A stretch of 64,000 nt of DNA from Gammaproteobacteria bacterium (GCA_021772975.1 JAJFKY010000016.1:186001-250000); one strand, 5' to 3'. Numbered from the stretch's first letter, positions 35,357-44,795 are shown. Numbers and translations are program-made. The notes: generated by a model from the letters alone, not told the origin.

Positions 35357-36754
35357 CTACAGCACGCTGGAGGCAAAGTCGGCCAGCCGGGAACGCTCAC
35401 CCCGCTGCAGGGTAATGTGACCGCTGAAATCCCAGTCCTGAAAACGATCCACCGCAAATGTCAGACCGGAGGTGGTTTCAGTCAGATAGGGCGTATCGAT
35501 CTGTTCCACATTACCCAGACAAACCATTTTGGTGCCCGGGCCGGCGCGCGTCAGCAAGGTTTTCATCTGCTTGGGCGTCAGGTTCTGGGCTTCATCAATA
35601 ATCACAAAACGATTCAGGAATGTGCGGCCACGCATAAAGTTGAGCGAGCGGATTTTAATCCGGTTGGCGAGCAGATCGTTGGTGGCCTGACGGGCCCAGT
35701 CGCCGCCTTCATTAGGCGTGGTCAAAACTTCCAGGTTATCGGTCAGCGCGCCCATCCACGGGGTCATTTTTTCTTCTTCGGTGCCGGGCAGATAGCCGAT
35801 CTCATCACCCACTGAAACCGTGGCGCGCGTCATGATGATTTCGCTGAAGCGTTTATGATCGAGTGTCTGCGCCAATCCGGCCGCCAGCGTCAACAGGGTT
35901 TTGCCGGTGCCCGCGGTACCCATCAGAGTAACAAAGTCGATATCCGGATCGAGCAACAGATTCAAGGCAAAATTCTGCTGAATATTGCGCGCCAGGATGC
36001 CCCAGACGGCATGATGATCGCCGCGGAAATCATGCGCCAGCCGGAAGCTGAAACTGTCCTCGGTAACTTCTTTGACAATCGCTTCCAGGCCGTTGGCGCC
36101 ACCAATCTTCAGGCACTGGTTGGGGTACCAGTGATCACCGGACCGGCGCTTGCAGCGATACCATGCTTCTCCGGATTCGCTGCTCCACGATTCCATCTCG
36201 GCATATTCCTGCCAGAACTCCTCACCTCTTTCGACCAGGCCGTGATAGAGCAGGTCGAGGTCATCCAGGGCCTTATCGTTATGATAATCTTCCGCCGGCA
36301 GTCGGTTGATCACCGCTTTGATGCGCAGATTGATGTCCTTGGACACCAGCACCACTTCGCGTTCCGGTGCCTGCTGCTGCAAATCCAGCAGGGTATACAG
36401 AATCTGGTTATCAGCCAGCGCGCCGTTGGTATTCAGGCGGCCATTTGATTCGGCGACCTGGGTCTGGAAAAACAGCCGGCCGCTGCCAGCGGGCAATTCC
36501 AGGCCATCGGGCTGTTGCAGCGACAGGCCATTGGCAATGTCGCCGTCCGCCTCACGGGCCAGTAGCTGACCGATGAAGCGGCTGACCTGGCGCACATTGC
36601 GCGCTACCTCCGATAAGCCTTTTTTGGCAGCATCCAGCTCTTCCAGAACCACCATTGGAATAAACACATCGTGTTCTTCAAAGCGGAATATTGCAGTTGG
36701 ATCGTGCATCAGCACATTGGTGTCGAGCACATACAATCGTGTCTGTGGGGGCAT
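35357..36754 (-). CDS. phoH2: PhoH2: PIN domain fused to PhoH-like ATPase
   Basis: Protein of 465 residues with an N-terminal PIN-type RNase domain (about 1-150; acidic residues in YVLDTNVLMHDP, EELDA and SKDINLR) and a C-terminal PhoH ATPase. The ATPase has Walker A MGTAGTGKT, Walker B FVIIDEAQN and MTRATVSVGDEIGYLPG. Characterised PhoH2 proteins are ATP-dependent RNA-unwinding RNases. The PhoH name comes from phosphate-starvation control in E. coli, but no PhoB box is evident here, so a Pho link is not supported. No toxin-antitoxin-like upstream partner is seen. Confidence 0.9.
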   Translation of the reverse strand: MPPQTRLYVLDTNVLMHDPTAIFRFEEHDVFIPMVVLEELDAAKKGLSEVARNVRQVSRFIGQLLAREADGDIANGLSLQQPDGLELPAGSGRLFFQTQVAESNGRLNTNGALADNQILYTLLDLQQQAPEREVVLVSKDINLRIKAVINRLPAEDYHNDKALDDLDLLYHGLVERGEEFWQEYAEMESWSSESGEAWYRCKRRSGDHWYPNQCLKIGGANGLEAIVKEVTEDSFSFRLAHDFRGDHHAVWGILARNIQQNFALNLLLDPDIDFVTLMGTAGTGKTLLTLAAGLAQTLDHKRFSEIIMTRATVSVGDEIGYLPGTEEEKMTPWMGALTDNLEVLTTPNEGGDWARQATNDLLANRIKIRSLNFMRGRTFLNRFVIIDEAQNLTPKQMKTLLTRAGPGTKMVCLGNVEQIDTPYLTETTSGLTFAVDRFQDWDFSGHITLQRGERSRLADFASSVL

Positions 36755-36818
36755 ACAGCAGCCGTCGTCAGGTTAAGGGTTTTGGTGAGTGATCGGGATA
36801 CGTGGTATCCGGACTGAC

Positions 36819-37280
36819 TTACAGCGCTTGTGCGGCCGCGAGTACTTCCTCGACGTGCCCTGGCACTTTGACTTTACGCCACTCCTGGCGCAGTACGCCC
36901 TGGGCGTCAATCAGGAAGGTGCTGCGTTCAATACCAAGATACTTCTTGCCGTACATGTTTTTCTCTTTGATCACATCGAAATACTGGCACAGCTGTTCCT
37001 CGGTATCAGCCAGCAGATCAAATGGCAGGTCATATTTAGTGCGGAATTTGGCATGGCTTTTCAGGTCATCACGGGATACTCCAAGCACCGCGGTATTGGC
37101 TTTTTCGAAGGCTTTGATGTGATCGCGAAAGCCCTGGCTTTCGGTGGTGCAACCCGGGGTGTCATCTTTGGGGTAAAAATACAGCACCAGATTACGTCCG
37201 GCGAAATCCGCGCTGCCCAATTCCTGGTCGCCGGTGGCCGGAATGGCGATGTGCTTGATCTTGTCTCCAACTGATGGCAT
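36819..37280 (-). CDS. bcp: peroxiredoxin Bcp
   Basis: Thiol peroxidase of 153 residues. The peroxidatic Cys is in DDTPGCTTESQGF. The resolving Cys found five residues later in E. coli Bcp is replaced by Gln, so this is a one-Cys-like member or uses another Cys (one is present in EEQLCQYF). The ATG at 37280 is chosen because GGAG lies 7 bp upstream; the longer frame to 37526 overlaps dapA on the other strand. Divergent from dapA with 138 bp between. Confidence 0.9.
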   Translation of the reverse strand: MPSVGDKIKHIAIPATGDQELGSADFAGRNLVLYFYPKDDTPGCTTESQGFRDHIKAFEKANTAVLGVSRDDLKSHAKFRTKYDLPFDLLADTEEQLCQYFDVIKEKNMYGKKYLGIERSTFLIDAQGVLRQEWRKVKVPGHVEEVLAAAQAL

Positions 37281-37418
37281 CTGTTGCTCCATAATTTGAT
37301 TCCAAGCCAGCAGCATACTTGCGACACAACAAGCTCGCAAGTATGCTTGCCCGGAAATTTTTGGAATGTCAGTCAGGCCATGTAGCTGATATTCCAGACC
37401 ACCTTCAGGCAGGCGAAT

Positions 37419-38330
37419 ATGACAGTTTATCAGCACATCAAAGGCAGTATTGTGGCCATGGTTACACCGATGCAGCCCAACGGTGATATCGATTGGCCAG
37501 CCTGGGATCACCTGCTTCAATGGCACGCCGCCAGCGGCACCAGCAGTGTGGTAGTGGCCGGCACCACCGGCGAGTCAGCCTGTCTGAAAAAAGCCGAACT
37601 GCTGCAGCTCACCCAGCGCGCGGTGGAGCTGTTCGGGCCGCATGGCAGTGTGATCATGGGTATCGGCAGTCCGGGCACTGCCAAAAGCATGGATTTGTTG
37701 AGGATTGCTGAACAGGCTCGAGCTGATGCCGTGCTGGCCGTTACACCTTATTACAATCGCCCGCCGCAAGCTGGTTTGCGCCAGCACTACGCGGCCCTGG
37801 CAGATAACACGGCCTTACCAATCATTGTTTATAATGTGCCCGGGCGCACCGGAGTGGACCTGCAGCCCGAGACATTCGCGGCGCTTAAACAACATGCCAA
37901 TATCATCGGCCTGAAAGAGGCGAATGCTGAACCTGGACGGTTAGCTGCTTTGCTGAACCTGCCGGGACGCAGCGTGTCCATTTTGAGTGGGGATGATCCA
38001 ACCGCCTGCGCAAGTCTGCAGGCCGGCGCCAGCGGGGTGATATCGGTGGCGGCCAATGTGGCGCCCGGAAGCTGCGCGGAATTGTACCGGCTGGCGCTGG
38101 CGGGTGAAGCCGAACAGGCTAACAGGCTGGATAGTCAGTTACAGGATCTCTATGAGTTTCTGGGTTGTTGCAGCAACCCGATCCCGGCAAAATGGTATCT
38201 TGAGCGGCTGGGAAAGATTCAGCGTGGTATTCGTTTACCGCTGGTCTGGTTACCGCGGGAATTAGAGCAATATGCAGACAGGATTTATGAGCAATATCGG
38301 AATATCGAAGACCCATTACCGACAGCCTGA
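37419..38330 (+). CDS. dapA: 4-hydroxy-tetrahydrodipicolinate synthase DapA
   Basis: Condenses pyruvate with aspartate semialdehyde in lysine and diaminopimelate synthesis. The 303-residue TIM barrel has all catalytic landmarks: AGTTGES, VTPYYNRPPQ (Tyr), VYNVPGRTG (Tyr) and the Schiff-base Lys in IIGLKEA. A GGDDPTA-type loop appears as LSGDDPTA. The C-terminus overlaps bamC by 59 bp. The dapA-bamC pairing is the common gammaproteobacterial arrangement. Confidence 0.95.
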   Translation: MTVYQHIKGSIVAMVTPMQPNGDIDWPAWDHLLQWHAASGTSSVVVAGTTGESACLKKAELLQLTQRAVELFGPHGSVIMGIGSPGTAKSMDLLRIAEQARADAVLAVTPYYNRPPQAGLRQHYAALADNTALPIIVYNVPGRTGVDLQPETFAALKQHANIIGLKEANAEPGRLAALLNLPGRSVSILSGDDPTACASLQAGASGVISVAANVAPGSCAELYRLALAGEAEQANRLDSQLQDLYEFLGCCSNPIPAKWYLERLGKIQRGIRLPLVWLPRELEQYADRIYEQYRNIEDPLPTA

Positions 38331-38955
38331 AACCGGAATTTACCGGTGGTTGTTGATCTTGATCGCGGGCCTGTTACTGAGCGCCTGTGGCGGCAGGGTT
38401 GGTGGTGTTTATGTCGATAGCCGGGAAACCTCACCACTACAGGTTCCCGCGAATCTGGACAAACCCAGCACTGAAGCGGCGCTGACCATACCGGGCTCGG
38501 CCGCGCCTCAGCTGGCGGGTTTGCGTGACGAAGCGGTACCGCCCAAGGTGCTCACCAGTGAAGAGGCTGCCCAGTCCACCAGTCGGGTGGGTTTTGGTGA
38601 CGGAGCCTTGTTTCTGCTGGTTGACGACCGGGTGGAAAGCGTTTATCGCCGCCTGGGCTTTACCCTGAATCGTGGCGAGATGTCGATCAATGAACGCGAT
38701 CCGAATAACCACAGTTACCTATTCACCTATCGTCAACCCGCGCCGGCCAAAGTCAAAAAAAGTTTTTGGCGTAAGCTGACTTTCTGGCGTGGCAATAAGG
38801 GCGTTGATTATTCCGGTCGTTATGAGATTCGGCTGGTTGCCGATGATGACGATCCGGAGCATACCCGTATCTACCTCTACGATGGGGACGGCGTAGCCGC
38901 TCGTCCTGAACCGGTAGAGCAGTTACTGGGCCTGGTACAGGAGCGTCTGGGATAA
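38272..38955 (+). CDS. bamC: BamC-like outer-membrane assembly lipoprotein, short form
   Basis: Lipoprotein with lipobox LLSACGG after a hydrophobic stretch. Its conserved early segment (VDSRETSPLQVPANLD) corresponds to the region of BamC that contacts BamD. One helix-grip domain follows (about residues 115-227). At 227 residues it is much shorter than E. coli BamC (344), so one of the two helix-grip domains appears to be missing. It starts inside the end of dapA; the ATG at 38287 is an alternative with a nearby AGGA. The identity rests on order after dapA plus motif layout. Confidence 0.8.
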   Translation: MQTGFMSNIGISKTHYRQPETGIYRWLLILIAGLLLSACGGRVGGVYVDSRETSPLQVPANLDKPSTEAALTIPGSAAPQLAGLRDEAVPPKVLTSEEAAQSTSRVGFGDGALFLLVDDRVESVYRRLGFTLNRGEMSINERDPNNHSYLFTYRQPAPAKVKKSFWRKLTFWRGNKGVDYSGRYEIRLVADDDDPEHTRIYLYDGDGVAARPEPVEQLLGLVQERLG

Positions 38956-39023
38956 ACCGGATGTGGGTTGCCAAAGTGGCGGCCGACCCGGGTGGTTCAG
39001 ACAGGTCTGTTTTAGCCTGCTGG

Positions 39024-40475
39024 TCAGGCGTCGTGCTTCAGTTCGAGTTGTCGTAACGCTGCCTGGGTGGCCTGCTTGCCGGCTGCGACACCCCATTGAT
39101 CAAACGGATTGCAGCCGACCAGGTGTGCAAAGCACACCGTCTTATGTTCATAGGCGGCCAGCAGAGCGCCCAGGCATTCAGCGTCCAACCTATCCAGCAA
39201 AGTGGTGACCACGGGTCGATTGCCGGGCAGGCGTTGATGAGGCGGAGCATCCTGGTCGCCCTGACGAAAGGTCTGCGCCTGGCCTAGCAGCTGTGCGAAC
39301 AGCAATTGTGAAGTGGCTTCGGCGCGGCCGGGGCGAACCCCCACCAGTTCCAGTGGCCAGCAGGCCTGCCCCTGATGCAGCATCTGAAACAGCGCATGCT
39401 GAGCGTCCGAGCCATCGCCGCCAAACACCAGCGGCGCGCCCCGGCACTGCAGAAGTTCACCGGTCTGGCTGACACTTTTACCATTGCTTTCGGTTTCCAG
39501 TTGCTGCAGCCAGGCGGTTAACAGACTCAGGCGTGGATCGTAGCTGAACACGCCACGCCCGGGATGATCGCCGACCACATGCAGCCAGAAATCCGTCAGC
39601 GCCATCCAGACAGGCAGGTTGTGTTCCAGCTCGGCTGAGCGAAAATGCTGATCCATGGCGTGCGCACCCCGCAATAATTTCCGGAACGCGCTTGAGCCCA
39701 TGCTTATCGCTGCTACCAATGACACCGCTGAACTGAACGCAAAGCGGCCACCTACCCATGGCCATAGCGGCAGAATCTGCCCGCTTGCAAAGCCGTACCG
39801 GGCAGCTTCGGATGGATTGGCTGTTATGGCCAGCCGCTGCCCGCGCCCGCCCGACCAATTGTCCACCAGCTTGAGGTTATGCAGGGTTTCGACCGTGGTA
39901 AAGCTTTTGGAAGCGGCAATCACCAGCGTAGTCGCCGGGTCCAGCTGTGCTGCCAGCGTTGACCACTGACTGGCTGGCGCGGATAGAAAATGAATATCCG
40001 GCATGCCTGGCTGACTGTCGCCCAGTGCGTTAAGCAACAGCCGTGGACTCAGTACAGAGCCACCGATGCCGAGGTGCAGGATATCGGTGATCGGCGCACC
40101 ATCCGGCATCCGTCCCTGGCGCAGATCATCGGCCAGCGCCAGCATATGAGTGCGGGCCTGCAGAATCGCCGTCGGATTCAGGTTATCCAGATCTGCCGAA
40201 GCTTGAGGGTCACGCAGCAGCATATGCAGGGCCGCTTGATTTTCACTGAGGTTGACCATTTTGCCGCTGAACAGGCGATTGATCTGATCACTCAGCCCGG
40301 CCTCGCGTGCGGCTTTCAATAACAGCCCGGCGGTGTGTTGAGAGGGCAGCACGGTGCTGCAGTCGAATCCGATGCCGCAGCTGTTTAATGCCATTTCCGG
40401 GCAGCCCGGCTGGTCTGGTTGCGCTGCCAGCCAGGCAGCCTGAAGCGCTGAAAAGTCAGCTTGATCTACCGGCAT
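39024..40475 (-). CDS. pgi: glucose-6-phosphate isomerase
   Basis: Interconverts glucose 6-phosphate and fructose 6-phosphate. The 483 residues are shorter than the usual 540-560. SIS-domain features are present: HLGIGGSVLSP, SKSFTTVETL, GGRFAFSSAVS, QLETESNGKSV, a DAQHALFQMLHQG segment and the C-terminal NPFDQWGVAAGKQ with the catalytic Lys. The usual catalytic Glu (GEPGTN in many enzymes) is replaced by Gly-Asp (GGDGSD), and the His of the ITHNP-type motif is not found. As I recall, Pseudomonas Pgi also has Gly at the first position, so loss of activity should not be assumed. Confidence 0.85.
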   Translation of the reverse strand: MPVDQADFSALQAAWLAAQPDQPGCPEMALNSCGIGFDCSTVLPSQHTAGLLLKAAREAGLSDQINRLFSGKMVNLSENQAALHMLLRDPQASADLDNLNPTAILQARTHMLALADDLRQGRMPDGAPITDILHLGIGGSVLSPRLLLNALGDSQPGMPDIHFLSAPASQWSTLAAQLDPATTLVIAASKSFTTVETLHNLKLVDNWSGGRGQRLAITANPSEAARYGFASGQILPLWPWVGGRFAFSSAVSLVAAISMGSSAFRKLLRGAHAMDQHFRSAELEHNLPVWMALTDFWLHVVGDHPGRGVFSYDPRLSLLTAWLQQLETESNGKSVSQTGELLQCRGAPLVFGGDGSDAQHALFQMLHQGQACWPLELVGVRPGRAEATSQLLFAQLLGQAQTFRQGDQDAPPHQRLPGNRPVVTTLLDRLDAECLGALLAAYEHKTVCFAHLVGCNPFDQWGVAAGKQATQAALRQLELKHDA

Positions 40476-40700
40476 GTACGGCTCCGCGCAGTCAACTGGT
40501 CAAGGGCAATCCAGTTTGCCCGGGCGGCAACCGTCAGGTTTGGCGACGGCCAGGGAAGCAGGCTGATGATCAGCATGGCTGTGGTGGCCGCGGCGGTGCA
40601 TGGCGCCGCGCTAAGCTATTTGACTGCATCGACATTCTCCAGCATTGTTGCTGAGCGAATTCCTGTTATGAGGGCAGGCCGGATAAGAACCAAGCATAAC

Positions 40701-40730
40701 AAAAAAACCCTCCTCAATTGAGGAGGGTTT
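40701..40730 (-). terminator. intrinsic terminator
   Basis: A 26-bp perfect palindrome (40705-40730) built from AAACCCTCCTC-AATT-GAGGAGGGTTT is followed on the minus strand by a run of seven T. It should end panB-panC transcription or the candidate small RNA. The plus strand lacks a comparable T-run. Confidence 0.85.
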
Positions 40731-40946
40731 CTGTTCAAGGAGTGATTTGCCCTGATGCGCCCAAAGCCAGTAAATTGGTGCTGAATTTGCTAGCTGGTGG
40801 TAATAATACTACGACTGTTGCAAAAAAACAACCCCTGTAAGGCACTTAGTCATGCCCAATGTTGGTGGCTAAGTGATTGATTTAACTTATTTATAACAAA
40901 AACCAGAGGTTTTGGCCCGTTGTCTGATCAAAAACCTGACAGGCTG
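40701..40946 (-). ncRNA. candidate small RNA between panC and pgi
   Basis: A minus-strand transcript of about 240 nt is suggested by a promoter just past panC and a strong terminator at 40701-40730. The interior is AT-rich and structured. It includes CAAAACC-TCT-GGTTTTTG and a stem CACTTAG/CTAAGTG that encloses CCAACATTGG. No reading frame or known RNA family is recognised. It could instead be a long 3' untranslated region of panBC. Confidence 0.35.
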
Positions 40947-40952
40947 GAGAAG

Positions 40953-40982
40953 ATTATAATAGCTTCTGTGGTATTTTTACAA
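40953..40982 (-). promoter_or_regulatory. promoter downstream of panC
   Basis: Minus-strand -35 TTGTAA (40977-40982) and a perfect -10 TATAAT (40953-40958) are 18 bp apart. They start immediately after the panC stop codon and point away from panC toward the terminator. Confidence 0.5.
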
Positions 40983-40990
40983 CAAGATTA

Positions 40991-41857
40991 TTATTTGATC
41001 GAGCAGGCGATGTTATCGATCAGGCGAGTACCGTTCAGGCGCGCCGCTACCAGAATCCGTAATGCAGCCGGCAATTCACTGCCGGAAACCGTGGCCAGAG
41101 TTTCCGCATCCCGGATGGCAACATAATCCGGGTCAAACCCGGCCTCGCGCAAGCTGTCCATAGCCGCGGTTTCCAGCCCGGTAATATCACGCTTGCCGGT
41201 TTGTAATTGAGTGGCGACTTGATGCAGGGTTTGCTGCAGCAGCGTGGCCTGTTGCCGGGCTGCGTCACTCAGGTAATGATTGCGCGAACTCATCGCCAGT
41301 CCGGAAGCTACCCGCACCGTGCGGGCGGGAATGATTTTTTGCGGCATGCCCAGATCCATCACCATACGCCGAATCAGCAGCAGTTGCTGAAAATCCTTTT
41401 CGCCGAATATGGCAAGCTGCGGCTGGATCAGATTAAACAGCCTGGCAACCACCGAGAGCACGCCATCGAAATGGCCCGGACGGTTCAGTCCACACAGTGT
41501 ATTGGCCAGACTGGCGGGTGCCTGGACCTTGGTAAACTCTTCACTGCCAAACGGGTAAAGCGCCTCGACGCCGGGCATGAATAAGGCGTCGCATTGTGCC
41601 TGGATCAGTTGCTCACGATCCGAATCCAGGGTGCGTGGATAATTGCCAAAATCCTCGCCAGCGCCAAACTGAGTAGGGTTGACGAAGATACTCACCACCA
41701 CCACGTCAGCCTGCTGCCGCGCCAGTTGTACCAGCGAGAGATGTCCAGCATGCAGATTACCCATGGTGGGCACCAGTGCCACGACCCGCTGTTGCTGCTG
41801 CCAATGGTTTACCTGCTGCCGCAATTCATCGCGGCTGATCAGTTCAAGCAAAGACAT
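40991..41857 (-). CDS. panC: pantothenate synthetase PanC
   Basis: ATP-dependent ligation of pantoate and beta-alanine. The 288 residues have the HIGH-like PTMGNLHAGHLSL, FVNPTQFGAGEDF, GHFDGVLSVVARL, FGEKDFQQL and the KMSKS-like SSRNHYLS. The ATG at 41857 follows GGGAG and overlaps panB by 14 bp; the longer frame adds 25 unrelated residues. Last gene of pcnB-folK-panB-panC. Confidence 0.95.
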   Translation of the reverse strand: MSLLELISRDELRQQVNHWQQQQRVVALVPTMGNLHAGHLSLVQLARQQADVVVVSIFVNPTQFGAGEDFGNYPRTLDSDREQLIQAQCDALFMPGVEALYPFGSEEFTKVQAPASLANTLCGLNRPGHFDGVLSVVARLFNLIQPQLAIFGEKDFQQLLLIRRMVMDLGMPQKIIPARTVRVASGLAMSSRNHYLSDAARQQATLLQQTLHQVATQLQTGKRDITGLETAAMDSLREAGFDPDYVAIRDAETLATVSGSELPAALRILVAARLNGTRLIDNIACSIK

Positions 41858-42659
41858 GCTCCCTGGCGGGAAAAGCTTTACTACGCACGGCTTCGGCATA
41901 GGCCTCCAGGGCCGCCGGGACATCCCGCCCATCGGTCATGAAATTCATGCTGAATTTGGGCACATGCCCCACCGTCAGGCCCAGCATGTCGTACAGCACC
42001 AGTACCTGGCCATCAACCTGGGCGCCCGCGCCGATACCAATCACAGGAATCTGTAGTTGCCGGCTGATTTCACCGGCCAGTTCGTCCGGTACGCACTCCA
42101 GTACCAGCATCAATGCGCCAGCCTGCTGTAAATCCTGGGCATCCTGAATAATCTGTTGCCGGGCGCGCTGCTCACGGCCCTGTACCCGATAGCCACCCAG
42201 ACGGTGGACATGCTGTGGCGTAAGCCCCAGGTGACCGCACACGGGCACGCCCTGATCGTTCAAAAAACTGACCTGTTCCAAGACCGGCTGTCCGCCTTCC
42301 AGCTTGACCATCTCAGCGCCGCCGACAGCCATCAGCTGCTGCGCTGAATTGGCCGCGGTGACGCGGTCCCGGTAGCTCATAAACGGCATGTCAGCAATCA
42401 GGAAAGCATGTTCGACACCACGGCTTACCGCCTGGGTGTGATAAACCATGTGCTCAATGCTGACCGGCAGGGTGGTGTTCTGGCCTTGAATGACATTGCC
42501 CAGCGAATCGCCTACCAGGATGCAGTCCACTCCGGCAGCATCAATGCGTCTGGCAAAGGTGGCGTCATAAGCGGTCAGCATGGTGATGGGTTCAGCTGCC
42601 CTTTTCTTGTTCGCCAGATCGGTTAGCGTCAGACGTTTGGTGATGGTTTGCGTACTCAT
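41844..42659 (-). CDS. panB: 3-methyl-2-oxobutanoate hydroxymethyltransferase PanB
   Basis: First committed step of pantothenate synthesis, transferring a hydroxymethyl group to alpha-ketoisovalerate. The 271-residue TIM barrel includes MLTAYDATFARR, LVGDSLGNVIQG (metal-binding Asp), MPFMSY, VKLEGG, HLGLTPQ and IGIGAGAQVDGQVLV. The neighbour folK ends 74 bp upstream. Length and motifs are fully typical. Confidence 0.96.
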   Translation of the reverse strand: MSTQTITKRLTLTDLANKKRAAEPITMLTAYDATFARRIDAAGVDCILVGDSLGNVIQGQNTTLPVSIEHMVYHTQAVSRGVEHAFLIADMPFMSYRDRVTAANSAQQLMAVGGAEMVKLEGGQPVLEQVSFLNDQGVPVCGHLGLTPQHVHRLGGYRVQGREQRARQQIIQDAQDLQQAGALMLVLECVPDELAGEISRQLQIPVIGIGAGAQVDGQVLVLYDMLGLTVGHVPKFSMNFMTDGRDVPAALEAYAEAVRSKAFPAREHVFA

Positions 42660-42733
42660 GGTATCGGTCGTTGTTCAGTTCTTGCTAGCAATATTCAGCG
42701 GTAAGTCTGACACGTGCGGTCAACTTCACCAAA

Positions 42734-43348
42734 TCAAAATGTCTTCGCCATCCTGCCGGGCAGGGCTGGCCGGTGGTTCAGTTTATTTCTACCGTGGCGC
42801 CGGGGTCGCGTCAGTTGGCTGCCAGGTTGTCGATATAGCGCCTGGAATACCGTCCGCCGGTAGGGCCGCGGCAGCTGCTTATCCAGTTCGGTCAACGGCC
42901 ACAGGACAAATTCACGCCGCCATAACCAGGGGTGCGGGATTTGCAGGCGATGCAGCCGCACTGTGCAGCTGGCGTACAGCAGAATATCCAGATCAATCGG
43001 TCGCGGCCCCCAGCGTTTACGGCTACGGCGCCGGCCCAGACGGTACTCAATCGCCAGCAAGGTCTGCAGCAGCCGGTACGGCGGCAAGCGGGTGGCCAGA
43101 CACGCGGCGGCGTTCAAATAGTCACCGGCGCGCTGTTGCCCCCAGGCGCGGGTGCGGTAATAGCTCGAACAACCCAACACCTCGATAGCAGCGGTGCGCT
43201 GCAGGGCCTGCCGGGCCTGATCAAGCTGTACGATTGCGGCGGCCGGGCCGTCAGCATAGCGGTCTGCATGGGCGGCTTCAGACGCTGAGCGAGCCTGGCG
43301 GCAGCTCAGACTGGCGCCGAGGCTGATAAAAACCCGTGACAACGGCAT
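42734..43348 (-). CDS. folK: HPPK (folate biosynthesis) FolK
   Basis: Pyrophosphokinase that activates 6-hydroxymethyl-dihydropterin. It shows the signature RWGPRPIDLDILLY and the N-terminal ISLGAS. The 204 residues exceed the usual 160-170. An insertion of about 20 residues after the first strand (RQARSASEAAHADRYADGP) and a basic C-terminal tail account for the excess. It starts 12 bp after pcnB, the common gammaproteobacterial linkage. Confidence 0.9.
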   Translation of the reverse strand: MPLSRVFISLGASLSCRQARSASEAAHADRYADGPAAAIVQLDQARQALQRTAAIEVLGCSSYYRTRAWGQQRAGDYLNAAACLATRLPPYRLLQTLLAIEYRLGRRRSRKRWGPRPIDLDILLYASCTVRLHRLQIPHPWLWRREFVLWPLTELDKQLPRPYRRTVFQALYRQPGSQLTRPRRHGRNKLNHRPALPGRMAKTF

Positions 43349-43359
43349 CTTGAACGGCT

Positions 43360-44730
43360 TCAGCCACCGCCGGAGCTTGGCTGGCTGCCAGGCTTACCGC
43401 GGCCACGCTTGCGCCGTCGCGGTTTTTTGCCGGTCCGGTCAGGCTGATTGATTTTAGCGTTGGCGGGTAATCCGAGTTCTTCGCGTTGCCGTTCAATCCC
43501 CAGCGTTTGCAGATGTTCCCACCACTCGGCCGGTTCGACCATGCGGGGATCCTCGACCGCGCGCAGTTTGAGAAAGTCAAACGCTGCCCGGAAGCGTATT
43601 TCTTCCAGCAAACGGACCGCCCGTTTGCCTTTGCGGTGCCGGAAGCGGTGCTGCATCATCCAGATTTCCCGGCACATCGCGCCGAAGCGGCGTGGCAGAG
43701 CGACGCTTCGGGACTGCACAAACAACAGTTCATCACTGGCTTGAGTCATCGCCTCCATGGCGTTCATGCCGGTCTGCGTCAATTCAGCCATGCGTTGCTG
43801 CAGTGGTTCCCACAGCAGTACGGCAAACAGAAAGCCGGGCGTGACCGGCAATTCATCGCGCACCCGCTGATCGGTATTGCGTAATGCCTGGACCAGCATG
43901 GGCGATGCCTGCAAACTGCCGTCCGCGGTCAGGGTGACGGAAACATCGGGAAATAACTGCTTAAACAGACTGTATTTGGCCAGTTTACGGGTGGCTTTGT
44001 AAGCGTGGCCCGACAGCATCAACTTGCAGACTTCATCAAACAGACGTGCCGGTGGCACCTGGGCAAGCAACTGAGCAAGCTCCCGGATAGGTTGCCGGGT
44101 TTCCTCGGCCAGCCGCAGACTGCGGCTGCTGGCAAAACGTATGGCGCGCAACATGCGCACCGGATCTTCGCGATAACGGGTTTCGGCATCGCCGATCAGG
44201 CTTAAGCGGCGCTCTTTCAGATCCGCATAACCACCCACATGGTCAATCAGCAGATGCTTGCCCGGATCGTAAAATAAAGCGTTGGCGGTGAAATCACGCC
44301 GGACCGCGTCTTCGTGCTCTGAACCAAACACATTGTCCCGCACGATCCGACCGTTTTCCATCAGATGTTCGTGTTCGCTGTGAATATCACTGTCGCCGCT
44401 GCCCCGGAAGGTCGCGACTTCGATGGTCTCCGCACCATCGTAAACATGCGCCAGTCTAAAGCGCCGGCCAATCAGGCGGCAACGGCGAAATACCCGGCGG
44501 ACCTGATCGGGAGTGGCGGAGGTAGCCACATCAAAATCTTTGGGTATCCGGTCCAGCAACAGATCGCGCACCGCGCCGCCAACCAGATAGCTGGTGTAGC
44601 CTGCTTCCTGCAGACGCGCGATGGTACGCAGACAACCAGGGCTGATCTGGTGGTCTTTAATTCCGTGGATATCGGATGAGATGTGCTGAGTATCGGTGAT
44701 GGTAAATTCTGCAGTGTTCACGGAGTGCAT
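43360..44730 (-). CDS. pcnB: poly(A) polymerase PcnB
   Basis: Adds 3' poly(A) tails that mark RNA for decay. The nucleotidyltransferase core has [14 protein letters not shown] and [12 protein letters not shown], the acidic motif, followed by [13 protein letters not shown]. The C-terminus is long, basic and Arg/Lys-rich ([15 protein letters not shown]), typical of PcnB and absent in CCA-adding enzymes of similar fold. I take the ATG at 44730; a TTG five codons upstream is also in frame. About 456 residues. Confidence 0.93.
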   Translation of the reverse strand: MHSVNTAEFTITDTQHISSDIHGIKDHQISPGCLRTIARLQEAGYTSYLVGGAVRDLLLDRIPKDFDVATSATPDQVRRVFRRCRLIGRRFRLAHVYDGAETIEVATFRGSGDSDIHSEHEHLMENGRIVRDNVFGSEHEDAVRRDFTANALFYDPGKHLLIDHVGGYADLKERRLSLIGDAETRYREDPVRMLRAIRFASSRSLRLAEETRQPIRELAQLLAQVPPARLFDEVCKLMLSGHAYKATRKLAKYSLFKQLFPDVSVTLTADGSLQASPMLVQALRNTDQRVRDELPVTPGFLFAVLLWEPLQQRMAELTQTGMNAMEAMTQASDELLFVQSRSVALPRRFGAMCREIWMMQHRFRHRKGKRAVRLLEEIRFRAAFDFLKLRAVEDPRMVEPAEWWEHLQTLGIERQREELGLPANAKINQPDRTGKKPRRRKRGRGKPGSQPSSGGG

Positions 44731-44795
44731 GGTCCGTGTCGTCAATAGCCAAAACGATTATGATAACACCCAAATTGACTATCAGATATGTTGCT

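Noticed and set aside
35357-36754. PhoH2 as member of the Pho regulon
   Set aside because: No PhoB box was found upstream; the name alone is not evidence.
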